A stretch of 64,000 nt of DNA from Roseomonas alba (lineage in GTDB: Bacteria > Pseudomonadota > Alphaproteobacteria > Acetobacterales > Acetobacteraceae). The translations under genes and the position numbers were made by a program. This document shows, piece by piece, positions 36,699 to 46,069 of this stretch; positions within the stretch are counted from its first letter, which is position 1, and every line of letters starts with the position of its first letter. The stretch covers positions 1-64,000 of the forward strand of contig NZ_JAHYBZ010000001.1 of assembly GCF_019430885.1 (NCBI RefSeq). The letters run 5' to 3'. Below the pieces are notes generated by a model that saw only the letters and a program-made list of their open reading frames with translations, made no database searches and had not been told where the DNA came from.

Positions 36699-37307
36699 CT
36701 ACCCCTCGCGCTGCTGACGCGCCCGCTTGGCCGCCGGCCGCGTCAGGCAGGCATCGAGCCACGCCTTCACCTTCGGGAACCGCGCCAGGTCGTACCCGTT
36801 CAGCCAGGGCGCGTAGAGCACGCAGGCGAGGTTCAGGTCCGCGACGCTGAAGGTGTCGCCCAGCAGGAAGGGGCTCTTTGCCAGCACGCCTTCGAGCACG
36901 GCGAGGCGCGCATCGAGCGCTTCCTTCCCCGCCGCGGCTTCGGCGGCATCGCGCTCGGCGGCCGGCTTCAGGTAGGTGTTGTAGCCCCAGCGCATGACCG
37001 GGGCCTCGACCTCGGTCGCCGTCCACAGCGTCCATTGCATGACGCGGGAGGCATCGTCGCCCGCGGGCATCAGCGGCGCACCCGCCTTGCCGGCGAGGTG
37101 CAGGTTGATCGCCAGGCTTTCGAACAGCACGAGGTCGCCGTCTTCCAGCGCCGGGATCTTGTTGTTCGGATTGATCGGCAGCGGGCGTTCCAGCTTGAAG
37201 CCGGGCGCGAAGCCGAGGGGGACGACCTCATAGGGCAGGCCCGCTTCCTCGGCGGCCCAGATGCAGCGGAAGGCGCGGGAGCGCGGGATGCCGTGGATCT
37301 TCAGCAT
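36699..37307 (-). CDS. Glutathione S-transferase family protein
   Basis: 202-residue protein with a thioredoxin-like N-terminal domain (MLKIHGIPRSRAFRCIWAAEE; catalytic-position residues Ser/Arg in PRSR), the conserved cis-Pro region NPNNKIPALEDGDLVLFESLAI that binds the glutathione gamma-glutamyl group, and an all-helical C-terminal domain with FLLGDTFSVADLNLACVLY. Cytosolic conjugation or isomerisation; substrate unknown. Its start overlaps the stop of the small membrane-protein gene by 7 bp, downstream of ETF-QO. Confidence 0.9.
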   Translation of the reverse strand: MLKIHGIPRSRAFRCIWAAEEAGLPYEVVPLGFAPGFKLERPLPINPNNKIPALEDGDLVLFESLAINLHLAGKAGAPLMPAGDDASRVMQWTLWTATEVEAPVMRWGYNTYLKPAAERDAAEAAAGKEALDARLAVLEGVLAKSPFLLGDTFSVADLNLACVLYAPWLNGYDLARFPKVKAWLDACLTRPAAKRARQQREG

Positions 37308-37546
37308 GTGGGGTCCTCTTCAGGCGCGCGGGACGCGGCGCGCGGCGCGGTTTCGGCGCGGATCGCCTCGCCCAGGCGCTGCACCGCGCCATGGAGCAGG
37401 CGCTGCAGCAGCAGCCAGACGAGCAGGATCAGCACAGCCCAGGGCAGGCCGAACAATTCCCAGGCGAGACCCGCGGCCACCACCCAGCCCATGCCGAGCA
37501 GCGCACCGGCGCGCAGCACGCCGATGACGGGATGCGGTGCGCTCAC
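37301..37546 (-). CDS. Small membrane protein coupled to ETF-QO
   Basis: 81-residue protein from a GTG start that overlaps the etfQO stop (GTGA). The N-terminal half is hydrophobic with two adjacent helices (VLRAGALLGMGWVVAAGLAW and LPWAVLILLVWLLLQRLL); the C-terminal tail is charged (RLGEAIRAETAPRAASRAPEED). No family recognised. Tight overlaps on both sides argue that it is translated as part of the ETF-QO-GST operon. Confidence 0.65.
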   Translation of the reverse strand: MSAPHPVIGVLRAGALLGMGWVVAAGLAWELFGLPWAVLILLVWLLLQRLLHGAVQRLGEAIRAETAPRAASRAPEEDPTC

Positions 37547-39171
37547 ATGCCGCCGATGTAGTTGGGACCGCCCGCGCCCTCGGGCGTGCACCAGTCGATG
37601 TTCTGCGACGGGTCCTTGATGTCGCAGGTCTTGCAGTGCACGCAGTTCTGCGCGTTGATCACGAGGCGCGGCTCGCCTTCCTCCACACCCACCGCCTCAT
37701 AGACGCCGGCCGGGCAGTAGCGGCTTTCGGGGCTCGCGAACTGGTCCCAGTTCACGCCCTTCCAGCGCGACGGGTCGATCAGCTTCAGATGCGCAGGCTG
37801 GTCTTCCTCATGGTTGGTGTTCGACAGGAACACCGAGGAAAGGCGATCGAAGGTCAGCACGCCATCGGGCTTGGGATAGGCGATTTTCTCGGACTCCGAC
37901 GCCTTCTTCAGGCTTTCGTTGTCCTTGTGGTGCGCCAGCGTCCAGGGCGAGTTGCCGCGGGTGACGTAGGTCTCGAGTGCGGCGTTCAGCATGCCGCCGA
38001 ACAGGCCCCACTTGGCGAAGCCTGGGCGGATGTTGCGCACCGCGTTCAGCTCCGGCCAGATCCAGCTGTTCTTCACCGCATCGCTGTAGCCGTCGAGCTG
38101 CGCCGGGGCGCTCTCGTTCGGCAGCGCGGCGGCGACCGCCTCGGCCGCCAGCATGCCGGACTTCATCGCGGTGTGCGTGCCCTTGATCTTCGGCACGTTG
38201 AGGAAGCCCGCCGTGCAGCCGATCAGCATCCCGCCCGGGAAGACCAGCTTCGGGATGGACTGGAAGCCGCCCTCGTTGATCGCGCGCGCGCCATAGGCGA
38301 TGCGCTTGCCGCCCTCGAAGAAGGGCTTCACCGAGGGGTGGGTCTTGAAGCGCTGGAACTCCTCGAAGGGGGAGAGCCAGGGGTTCGGGTAGTCGAGCCC
38401 GACCACGAAGCCGGTCGAGATCAGGTCCTCGCCCAGCATGTAGAGGAACGACCCGCCATAGGTGTCGGACTTCAGCGGCCAGCCGGTCGAATGCCAGATG
38501 GTGCCCGGCTTGTGGTTCGCCTTGGGAACCTGCCAGAGCTCCTTGATGCCGATGCCGAAGGTCTGCGGCTCGACGCCGTCGCGCAGGTTGAAGGTCTCGA
38601 ACAACTTCTTGGTCAGCGAGCCGCGGCAACCTTCGGAGAACAGCGTGTAGCGCGCGCGCAGTTCCATGCCCGGCTGGTAGTTCGGGCCTTCCTCGCCATC
38701 CTTGGTGATGCCCATGACGCCGGCGACCACGCCCTTGACCACGCCGTCCTCGATGATGGTCTCGGAGGCGGCGAAGCCCGGATAGATTTCGACGCCCAGC
38801 GCCTCGGCCTTCGCCCCCAGCCAGCGGCACACATTGCCCAGCGAGACGATGTAGTTCCCGTGGTTGTTCATCTGCGGCGGCGTCGGCAGCTTGTAGGCCT
38901 TCGTCTCCGTGAGGAACATGAAACGATCCTCGGCGGCCGGGGTGGCCAGCGCCGGCGGGTCGTCGCGCCAGTCGGGGATCAGCTCATCGAGCGCCCGGGG
39001 TTCGAGCACCGCACCGGAGAGGATGTGGGCGCCGATCTCGGAGCCCTTCTCGACCAGGCATACCGAGGCATCCGGCGCGAGCTGCTTGAGGCGGATCGCC
39101 GCGGCGAGGCCGGACGGGCCACCCCCCACGATCAGCACGTCGAATTCCATGGCCTCGCGCTCGACGGACAT
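37543..39171 (-). CDS. Electron transfer flavoprotein-ubiquinone oxidoreductase
   Basis: Passes electrons from acyl-CoA and choline/sarcosine-type dehydrogenases, via ETF, to ubiquinone. The 542-residue product has FAD-binding FDVLIVGGGPSGLAAAIRLKQLAP, a membrane-surface segment in the middle, and a C-terminal 4Fe-4S domain with YCPAGVYE, then NCVHCKTCDIKDP and DWCTPEG, the four cluster cysteines in normal spacing. Full length. Divergent from the uracil-DNA glycosylase gene across 85 bp. Confidence 0.95.
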   Translation of the reverse strand: MSVEREAMEFDVLIVGGGPSGLAAAIRLKQLAPDASVCLVEKGSEIGAHILSGAVLEPRALDELIPDWRDDPPALATPAAEDRFMFLTETKAYKLPTPPQMNNHGNYIVSLGNVCRWLGAKAEALGVEIYPGFAASETIIEDGVVKGVVAGVMGITKDGEEGPNYQPGMELRARYTLFSEGCRGSLTKKLFETFNLRDGVEPQTFGIGIKELWQVPKANHKPGTIWHSTGWPLKSDTYGGSFLYMLGEDLISTGFVVGLDYPNPWLSPFEEFQRFKTHPSVKPFFEGGKRIAYGARAINEGGFQSIPKLVFPGGMLIGCTAGFLNVPKIKGTHTAMKSGMLAAEAVAAALPNESAPAQLDGYSDAVKNSWIWPELNAVRNIRPGFAKWGLFGGMLNAALETYVTRGNSPWTLAHHKDNESLKKASESEKIAYPKPDGVLTFDRLSSVFLSNTNHEEDQPAHLKLIDPSRWKGVNWDQFASPESRYCPAGVYEAVGVEEGEPRLVINAQNCVHCKTCDIKDPSQNIDWCTPEGAGGPNYIGGM

Positions 39172-39256
39172 ATCCCCGCATTCTCCTCGCTTGACTCGGC
39201 TCCTTTAGCGGCACCCCGGGTTGCACGGAACCCCGCGCCGGGCCGATATCGCATCC

Positions 39257-40063
39257 ATGGAGCTTGATCGGGCGGGTCTGCTCGCGGCGCTGGCGCTGCA
39301 ACTGGATTGGGGGGCGGAGGAGGCGCTGGAGGATGCGCCGCCCGACCGCAGCGCCCCTGCACGGCCCATGCCCGTCATCCCGGCGGCCGGGGAGCCGCCG
39401 GCGCCGCGCCCGCTGGCAGCCTCCGCCACCGTGGTCGCAGTGGCCCCGCCGGCCGCCGGCCGCGCCGCCGAGGCCGCCGCTGCCGCGACCACTCTCGACG
39501 AGTTGCGCGAGGCGATCCGCGCCTTCGACGGGTCCTCCCTGCGCGAGACCGCGACCAACCTGGTGTTCTCCGACGGCGACCCCGCCTCCCGCCTCATGTT
39601 CATCGGGGAGGCGCCGGGCGGGGAGGAGGACCGGCTCGGGCGGCCCTTCGTCGGGCCTTCGGGGCAGTTGCTGGACCGGATGCTGGCCTCGATCGGCCTG
39701 CGGCGCGATGAGGGCGGCTTCTGCATCACCAACATCCTGCCCTGGCGCCCGCCCGGCAACCGCACGCCGACGGATGCCGAGATCGCGCTCTTCCTGCCCT
39801 TCGTGCTGCGCCACATCGCGCTGGTGAAGCCGCGGCGCGTGGTGCTGTTGGGCGGCACCTCGGCCAAGGCGCTGCTGCGGGCCAAGGACGGCATCACCCG
39901 GCTGCGCGGCAAGTGGCATCCGATATCCGTGGAGGGGCTCGGCATCGTGCCCGCGCTCGCCACCCTGCATCCGGCCTATCTGCTGCGGACCCCGGCGGCC
40001 AAGCGCGATGCCTGGGCCGATCTGCTCATGCTGCGACGCAGCATCGACGCGGATGGAGCGTAG
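39257..40063 (+). CDS. Uracil-DNA glycosylase superfamily protein without the usual Fe-S cysteines
   Basis: 268-residue protein. After an Ala/Pro-rich N-terminal 75 residues comes a family-4-like UDG domain: motif 1 [19 protein letters not shown] (GEAPG about 117-121), [15 protein letters not shown], and motif 2 [11 protein letters not shown]. Family 4 enzymes hold a 4Fe-4S cluster with four Cys, but this protein has a single Cys (about 156); where related proteins often have FDGC the sequence is FDGSS (about 90-94). It probably still removes uracil from DNA, with no cluster. The start at 39257 was chosen over 39221. Confidence 0.82.
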   Translation: MELDRAGLLAALALQLDWGAEEALEDAPPDRSAPARPMPVIPAAGEPPAPRPLAASATVVAVAPPAAGRAAEAAAAATTLDELREAIRAFDGSSLRETATNLVFSDGDPASRLMFIGEAPGGEEDRLGRPFVGPSGQLLDRMLASIGLRRDEGGFCITNILPWRPPGNRTPTDAEIALFLPFVLRHIALVKPRRVVLLGGTSAKALLRAKDGITRLRGKWHPISVEGLGIVPALATLHPAYLLRTPAAKRDAWADLLMLRRSIDADGA

Positions 40064-40202
40064 ACCGCGCGTGGAGAACCCGCCGCAAGGTCCTGGTATC
40101 GTGAAGGGTGATCCTGAAAAGCGGGATTCGTCTCGATCATGGATATTGCGCCAGCGGCTGAGCGGCCGTTAGTCGCGACTCGCCATGTGCGCGATCTGCC
40201 CC

Positions 40203-42002
40203 ATGGCCCGGTGCAGGCCGGCGGCTCTTCTGGCCGCGTTCGGCCTGCCGCTCTGGTTCGGAACCCCCCTTCCGGTCCAGGCGCAACGGGCCGACCAGAC
40301 CGCCTCGGCCGCCCCCGTCCCGGCGCAGCCTGGCGGCGGCGCGGTCGGACTGCCCCGACCCCTCGCCGCCCCCGATGCGGCGCGCATCACGCGCATCTTC
40401 CGCCTCCAGGCCGCAGGCGAATACGAGGCGGCGAAACGCGACCAGGAGGCGTTGCGCGACCGTCGCCTCGATGGCCCGATCCTCGCCGATCGCTGGCTCG
40501 GCCCCCGCGCGGTGGCGCCGCAGGCCGAGGAGCTGCGCGCCTGGCTTGCCCGCTATGGCGATCAGCCCGATGCGCCGCGCCTGCATGCGCTGCTGGTCGC
40601 CCTGTCGCCACAGGGCGCAGCGTTGCCGCCCGCCCCCGAGGAAGGCGCCCTGCCCGAGGATGGCGAGGCGGTGCCCGAGGAGAGCGAGCCGCCGGCCCGC
40701 GGTTTCGTCCGCAATCCGGCCCTCGACCGCGATGTGCGGGAGCGCGCCGCCGCCGGCGACACCCAGGGCGCGCTGAACCAGATCCGCCGTACCCGTGGCA
40801 TGACGGCGCCTTATGCCGCCGCGCTGCGCGCCGATATCGCCCAGGCGCTGTTCCGTCGGGGCGAGGACGCGGCGGCCTTCCGCCTGGCGAGCGAGGCCGC
40901 CCGCGGCGGGCGCGAGAAGACCGGCCGAGCCGCCTTCGCCGCCGGGCTCGCCGCCTGGGGCCTTGGACGCTACGACGTGGCGCTGCCCTATTTCGAGGCG
41001 GCCGCGCGGGCCGAGGGTGCCTCGGCGGCGGCGCGGGCCTCGGCGGCCTTCTGGACGGCACGGGCGGCGGTACGCGCAAGGCGGCCCACCCAATACGTCC
41101 CCTGGATGCTCCAGGCGGCGCAGGAACCGCGGACCTTCCACGGGCTGCTGGCGCGGCGAGCGCTGGGGCTGGCCCCGGGCTTCGCCTGGCATGGCACGGC
41201 GAACGAGGCCGGGGCGGCCGCGCTCGCGGAATCGGCCGGTGGCTGGCGGGCGCTCGCCCTGTTGCAGGTCGGCCAGACCGCGCGCGCCGAGGCCGAATTG
41301 CGCGCCCTGTGGCCCGCCGCGCGCGGCAATGCGGCGCTGGCGGGCGCGATGCTGGCCGTGGCGTCCCGCGCGGGCATGACCAATCTCGGTGCGCAACTCG
41401 CCGGCCTGGCGCAGGGGGCGGATGGGCGGCCGCGCGACCTGCAGCGCTTCCCGCTGCCGCGGCTCCAACCCGCCGAGGGCTTCCGCGTCGATCCGGCGCT
41501 GCTCTACGGCCTGGCGCGGCAGGAATCGAACTTCGATCCGGGCGCTGTGTCGCGTGCCGGCGCGCGCGGCCTGTTGCAGGTGATGCCCGCCACCGCCGCC
41601 TATGTCGCCGGCGATCCGAGCTTCCGCGCGGAAGGCGCGGCGCGGCTGCATGATCCGGGGCTCTCGCTGGAGATCGGGCAGCGCTACCTGTTGCAGCTCG
41701 CCGGGCAGGAGTCGGTGCAGGGCGACCTGATCCGGCTGCTCGCCGCCTATAATGCGGGGCCGGGCAACCTGGCGCGCTGGCTGCCGACGGCGGGGCATCG
41801 CGACGACCCCTTCCTGTTCATCGAGGCCATCCCCTTCGAGGAGACGCGGCACTACGTGCAGCGCGTGCTGGCCTATTCGTGGATCTATGCCTCCCGGCTG
41901 GGCCTCGCTGCACCGAGCCTGGAGGCACTGGTACGCGGGGCCTTCCCGCGCTTCAGCGGGACCGAGGATGTGCCAGGAGGGTGGCGGACCGCGGCGCGGT
42001 GA
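40203..42002 (+). CDS. Soluble lytic transglycosylase
   Basis: Periplasmic enzyme cleaving peptidoglycan with formation of 1,6-anhydro-MurNAc. About 599 residues: signal peptide MARCRPAALLAAFGLPLWFG to VQAQ, a long alpha-superhelical region (about 50-430), then the C-terminal SLT domain with catalytic Glu in LARQESNFDPGAVSRAGARG, LLQVMPATA, and AAYNAGPGNLARWL. An ATG at 40185 is in frame and adds MCAICP; the shorter start gives the better signal peptide, and neither has a clear ribosome-binding site. Confidence 0.88.
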   Translation: MARCRPAALLAAFGLPLWFGTPLPVQAQRADQTASAAPVPAQPGGGAVGLPRPLAAPDAARITRIFRLQAAGEYEAAKRDQEALRDRRLDGPILADRWLGPRAVAPQAEELRAWLARYGDQPDAPRLHALLVALSPQGAALPPAPEEGALPEDGEAVPEESEPPARGFVRNPALDRDVRERAAAGDTQGALNQIRRTRGMTAPYAAALRADIAQALFRRGEDAAAFRLASEAARGGREKTGRAAFAAGLAAWGLGRYDVALPYFEAAARAEGASAAARASAAFWTARAAVRARRPTQYVPWMLQAAQEPRTFHGLLARRALGLAPGFAWHGTANEAGAAALAESAGGWRALALLQVGQTARAEAELRALWPAARGNAALAGAMLAVASRAGMTNLGAQLAGLAQGADGRPRDLQRFPLPRLQPAEGFRVDPALLYGLARQESNFDPGAVSRAGARGLLQVMPATAAYVAGDPSFRAEGAARLHDPGLSLEIGQRYLLQLAGQESVQGDLIRLLAAYNAGPGNLARWLPTAGHRDDPFLFIEAIPFEETRHYVQRVLAYSWIYASRLGLAAPSLEALVRGAFPRFSGTEDVPGGWRTAAR

Positions 42003-42084
42003 GAGGCGGCCGGAGAGCGGCCATGCTCATGTCCGGGCCCCAAGGGTTGAAGGGACTTCCCGATGGCCCGGATAGATTCGAGGC

Positions 42085-42330
42085 GGCGGCAATCGCAGGG
42101 GCGCCGCCTGTCGGAACCGCCCCGCCAATGGGTTGCCCCAGGATGCTGGGCATGTTGGGCACGACAGGCGGTCTGTGCCCGCCAAATGCGCCTGGTGCGC
42201 GAAGGCGGCTCTAGGCGTTGAGCCGGTCAGCGGCGCCCAGTGCCAAGTTGAGGGTTCCAAAGGCCTTTCGGCCTTGGGGGGGCGTGGCGGCACTGCCGAC
42301 CAGGTCCGGAGAGGGGCAAAGCCCCTCTCT
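42085..42330. repeat. Long inverted-repeat intergenic element, copy G (worn left arm)
   Basis: Fills the 344-bp gap between the convergent transglycosylase and phosphodiesterase genes. The right arm is clear: GGCGCCCAGTGCCAAG, hairpin II (42257-42277, CCAAAGGCC / GGCCTTGG) and hairpin I (42309-42329, GAGAGGGGC-AAA-GCCCCTCTC). The core GTGCGCGAAGGCGG (about 42195-42208) matches, in reverse complement, the core of copy B. The left arm is only traceable as GGGCGCCGCC and CCGCCCCGCC near 42095-42125. No gene supported in the gap. Confidence 0.65.
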
Positions 42331-42346
42331 GGTCTCTCGCTGCGCG

Positions 42347-43771
42347 CTAGCCTGCCCGCCGAAGCCCGGTCGGATAGAATCGCCCCGTCGGCCCGCGCAT
42401 CGCCTCGAGCACGAAGCCGCCCGGCAGGTGCAGAACTTCCCGCGCCGGCGCCGCGTCCGCGGCGCGGTCCACCGCGCCGAGCAGTGGCCGCCCCTCCATG
42501 CCATCCACCGGCTGGCCCAGCAGATGCAGCACGGTCGGCACGATATCCGTCAGGTCGGCGGCTTCCTGCGCCACCGCCGCGCGGCGGAACGGCCCGCCCT
42601 GCATCACCAGCACGGTCGCGAGTTCCGAGCGATGCAGCCCGCCATGCATGCCGCCGCCTTCCGGCACGTCGGGCGCGTCGAAGGGGGCGTGGCCGGGCAG
42701 GCCCCATTCGTCCGGTGCCTCGGACCCGGCGAAGGTCGCGACCAGATCGGCGCTGCGGGCGTGGCCGCTGCCGAGCACCGACAGCGGCATCGCCCGCCCT
42801 TCCGGCAGGATCGACGGATCGCGCGCGAGCAACGGCCCCGCCCAATCCTGGCCGGCGAGGAACTCGGCGATCTGCGGGGCGAGGGCGCGGTCGCGCAGCC
42901 ACATCCCCGGCGCCGCGGCGGGGGCGACGACCACGTCCACATCCGGGGCCATGCCGGTGCCGGCGCGGAAGCCGGCGCGGATCAGCTCGCTGCGCAGGCA
43001 GCGCTTGCCGCGGCCGGTGACATGGCCATGGTCGGACAATACGACGATGCCGATCTCGGAGGCATCGGGCTGCGTGTCACGCCAGGCCCGGATGCGCCCG
43101 AGCACCGCATCGGCGGCCGCCAACGCCTGCAACGTGTGCGGCGCGCGCAGACCGCCCCAGTGGAAGGAGATGTCGGGTTCCGACAGCCACAGCAGCGCGA
43201 CATCCGGCCGGTGCTTCGGCAGCACGTGGTCGAGCAGCACGCGCCCGGCGAAGTCCACGCGCGGGATGTTGGGCGTCTCGTGCGGCGGCGTGGCGCCAAG
43301 GGCGTCGCGCACCTCGGCGGCGGTGGCGCCATCGGTGTCCTCGACATTCCAGCGGAAGGAGCCGAGGCGCTCCGCCGCCGGATGCAGCAACTGCGCCGCA
43401 CCCTGCGTGCCTGCGCTGACCAGTGCGAAGCTGAGTCCGGCGGGGGCCAGCCGTTCGGCGAGGCTCGGCCGCTGCAAGGGCGATTCCGCGCCGTTGGCGA
43501 GCGTCATCACGTCGCTGACCAACTTGGTGCGCAGCAGGCGATCGGACGCGACCGACGCATCGAACAGGGTATTCGCCACCATCCCATGCCCGCCGGGCCG
43601 GCAGCCGGTGATGAGCGAGGGCGTGGCGACGCGCGTCTCGGAGGGAAACACGCTGCGCGCATTGGCGAAGCGCGTGCCCTCCGCGGTGAGGGCGGCGAGG
43701 TGCGGCGTCGTTGCCGCATCGATCATGTCCGGACGCATGCCGTCCAGCGCGACCATGATGATGCGGGTCAC
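42347..43771 (-). CDS. Alkaline-phosphatase-superfamily phosphodiesterase/pyrophosphatase
   Basis: 474 residues from a GTG start (VTRIIMVALDGMRPD; an ATG 15 bp further in is possible). Type I phosphodiesterase/nucleotide-pyrophosphatase pattern: metal Asp in ALDGMRPD, Thr/Ser nucleophile around ETRVATPSLITG, then SEPDISFHWGG (Asp/His ligands), VLSDHGHVTGRG (Asp-His) and GGGMHGGLH (His). No signal peptide, so cytoplasmic unless the start is misjudged. Likely hydrolyses a phosphodiester or nucleotide-type substrate, not identifiable further. Confidence 0.85.
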   Translation of the reverse strand: MTRIIMVALDGMRPDMIDAATTPHLAALTAEGTRFANARSVFPSETRVATPSLITGCRPGGHGMVANTLFDASVASDRLLRTKLVSDVMTLANGAESPLQRPSLAERLAPAGLSFALVSAGTQGAAQLLHPAAERLGSFRWNVEDTDGATAAEVRDALGATPPHETPNIPRVDFAGRVLLDHVLPKHRPDVALLWLSEPDISFHWGGLRAPHTLQALAAADAVLGRIRAWRDTQPDASEIGIVVLSDHGHVTGRGKRCLRSELIRAGFRAGTGMAPDVDVVVAPAAAPGMWLRDRALAPQIAEFLAGQDWAGPLLARDPSILPEGRAMPLSVLGSGHARSADLVATFAGSEAPDEWGLPGHAPFDAPDVPEGGGMHGGLHRSELATVLVMQGGPFRRAAVAQEAADLTDIVPTVLHLLGQPVDGMEGRPLLGAVDRAADAAPAREVLHLPGGFVLEAMRGPTGRFYPTGLRRAG

Positions 43772-43895
43772 GACGCGGTCCCGGCGATGGTGGTATGCGA
43801 CATGGTCCTGATCCCCTGAAGATGCGCCGCCCGCATGGCATGCAGGCGGCGATGGACGGATGACAGGACGGTGACGTGACGGTGACAGACCGCTG

Positions 43896-44918
43896 TCACG
43901 GCAGGCGATAGAATCGCGTCGCGCTGCGCCAGAACAGGTCGGCCTTCTCCTCCGGACTGGCCTCCGCGGCCAGGCGCTTGAAGGCGTTCCAGCCCGCGGC
44001 GTAGCCGTAGCTGCCCTTGTCGACGGGGAAGTTGCTCTCGAACATGCAGCGGGCCGTGCCGAAGGCGGCGATGCAGGCATCGGTCCAGGGCTTCCAGGCG
44101 TCGGCGAGGGTCTGGGAGGAGGGCGCGATCTCGCCATCCTCGAAGCCGAAGCCCGGCAGGCGCATGCCGAGGCCGCCGACTTTCACCATCACATTCGGGC
44201 AGGTGGCGAGGTCGCGCATATGCATCGACCAGGCCTCGAAGACCTCGCTGTCACGCTTGCCGGCATAGGGCCCGATGCCGAGCACGCCGCCGCAATGGTT
44301 CAGCACCATCGGCACGGTGGGAAAGGCGCGCGCGAGGGCGGTGAGCTTCGGGATCTGATGGAAATACATCCAGGCATCGAAGGACAGGCCGCGCTTGGCG
44401 AGTTCGGCGATGCCGGCCCGGAATTCCGCGCTGTCGAGCATGTCCTCGGCCGGCGTATAGGCCGGGTTCAGCATCTCGGGATCAGGGTCCCAGGTCGCGA
44501 TGTGGCGGATTCCACGGAAGCGGCCATTGCCGGCGGCGATATGCGCGTCCAGCACCGCGCCCGCATCGGCGCCGCGCCGCAGATCCGCGAAGCCGACGAT
44601 GCCGGCGCAGACGCGGACATCGCCGTAGATGCCGCTCTCGCACATCGCCGCGACGCCAGCGGCGTATTGCGTCTCGCCGACCGGGCGCAGTTCCTCCGGG
44701 CCGTCGGCGCGATGGAAGGCGCGGGCCTGCACCAGCACCGTCGCGCGCACGTCATGGCCGGTGCGGATATCGGCGAGGATGTCATCGAGCCGATAGCGCC
44801 AGCCCGGCCGTTCCCACAGATGATGATGCGGATCGACGATGCGCTGGCCGGGATCGAGGATCTCCTCCTGCCGCGCGGCCAGCCAGGCGTCACGGACGGG
44901 AAGGTAATGCTGGCTCAT
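43896..44918 (-). CDS. Amidohydrolase family 2 protein
   Basis: 340-residue TIM-barrel metal-dependent hydrolase of the Amidohydrolase_2 group. It shows IVDPHHHLWERPGWRY (HxH metal site) at about 27-42, a His in VLNHCGGVLGIGP, MVKVGGLGM, and CMFESNFPVDKGSYG with the terminal metal Asp. Members act on lactones, o-pyrocatechuate-type carboxylates and similar; the substrate is unknown. The start at 44918 has GGAG upstream. The 227-bp divergent gap to the SDR gene shows no repeat or clear gene. Confidence 0.88.
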   Translation of the reverse strand: MSQHYLPVRDAWLAARQEEILDPGQRIVDPHHHLWERPGWRYRLDDILADIRTGHDVRATVLVQARAFHRADGPEELRPVGETQYAAGVAAMCESGIYGDVRVCAGIVGFADLRRGADAGAVLDAHIAAGNGRFRGIRHIATWDPDPEMLNPAYTPAEDMLDSAEFRAGIAELAKRGLSFDAWMYFHQIPKLTALARAFPTVPMVLNHCGGVLGIGPYAGKRDSEVFEAWSMHMRDLATCPNVMVKVGGLGMRLPGFGFEDGEIAPSSQTLADAWKPWTDACIAAFGTARCMFESNFPVDKGSYGYAAGWNAFKRLAAEASPEEKADLFWRSATRFYRLP

Positions 44919-45145
44919 GCGGTTCTCCAGGATGGCGTGGGGTGGGGAGAGCGCATCCATGCGCGGCGTTCGCGCCGGGCCGGCGTGATGTTCGATTTCG
45001 TCGCAGTCTTGCCCGCGATCGTCACGCGCATGCCCGTTCCCTCTCCGGGACGGGACGATAGACCGCTGCGGCGGCGCGGTCAGCCCTGGCCAGGGGACCG
45101 GTTCGGCGGCAGGCTCCGTCGCGGGAAACGACAGGAACGAACGGC

Positions 45146-45961
45146 ATGGCGCGCATTGTGCTCATCACCGGGGCGGCCGGTGGCATCGGCAGAGCCATGG
45201 TCGCGGCGGCGCTTGCCGCCGGACATTCGGTGGCCGCACTCGATCGTGATACGGCGGCGCTGGAGGCGCTGGCCGCCGCACATCCCGGCGCGGCGCTGCA
45301 TCCGATCCTCGCCGATCTCGCGACCGAGGCCGGTTGCGCGACAGCCATCGACGATACGATCGCGCGGTTCGGGCGCATCGATGCGGTGGTGAACAATGCT
45401 GGCATCGGTCCGTCCTCCCTGCGACCGGATGCGGAGACGCGGCTGCCCACCATCGAAGAGCTCGACGCCGCCACCTGGGATCGCTTCTTCGCGATCAATG
45501 TCCGTGCGCCGATGCTGCTGACGCGCGCCGCACTGCCGATGATGAAGGCCGCGCGCTGGGGGAGGGTGGTGAACAACACCACCTCCTTCCGCACCATGCT
45601 GCGCGTGCTGCCCTATGGGGCGACGAAATCGGCGCTGGAATCGGCGTCTGCCGTCTGGGCGGAGGAATTGGCCGGCTGCGGCGTCACGGTGAATGTGCTG
45701 ATCCCGGGTGGGCCGACCGATACGGCCTTCATCGGCGCGGGTGCGTCCTGGCCGCGCGAGCGGATGCTGCGGCCGGCGATCATGGGGCCGCCGCTCGCCT
45801 GGCTGCTGTCGGATGCGGCGGATGGCGTGACGGGGCAGCGCATCACCGCCGGGCGATGGGATGCGGGTACGCCGCAGGCTCCGGCGGCGATGCGGCCGAT
45901 CGGGTGGCCCGAGCTCGCCGCCGATGCAGTGTGGCTGGCGGCGGGGCCGGGGGCTCCCTGA
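45146..45961 (+). CDS. SDR family oxidoreductase
   Basis: 271-residue short-chain dehydrogenase/reductase: TGAAGGIGRAM (cofactor loop), LDRD after the second strand, VVNNAGIG, and the catalytic Tyr/Lys in LPYGATKSALE. The catalytic Ser region reads VVNNTTSFRTM. The Asp after beta-2 (ALDRD) suggests NAD(H) preference. The substrate cannot be deduced. Divergent from the amidohydrolase gene and possibly co-regulated with it. Confidence 0.88.
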   Translation: MARIVLITGAAGGIGRAMVAAALAAGHSVAALDRDTAALEALAAAHPGAALHPILADLATEAGCATAIDDTIARFGRIDAVVNNAGIGPSSLRPDAETRLPTIEELDAATWDRFFAINVRAPMLLTRAALPMMKAARWGRVVNNTTSFRTMLRVLPYGATKSALESASAVWAEELAGCGVTVNVLIPGGPTDTAFIGAGASWPRERMLRPAIMGPPLAWLLSDAADGVTGQRITAGRWDAGTPQAPAAMRPIGWPELAADAVWLAAGPGAP

Positions 45962-46069
45962 ACCGCGCCGCGACGGAGCGGCCGTCGGGCCGTTGCCGCC
46001 GGGCTGGTCCCTGGTTATGCGCGCCGGGTGAACCGTTCTGTTGCGCCCATGACCAGGAGAGTTGCCGGG

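Noticed and set aside
39221..39256. Longer N-terminus for the uracil-DNA glycosylase
   Set aside because: The added 12 residues overlap the divergent promoter region and show no conservation pattern; ATG 39257 gives the expected [13 protein letters not shown] start.
46028..46069. Longer N-terminus for the LprI-like protein (GTG 46028 or ATG 46049)
   Set aside because: The extra residues put charged sequence before the signal peptide; AGGAG fits the ATG at 46070.
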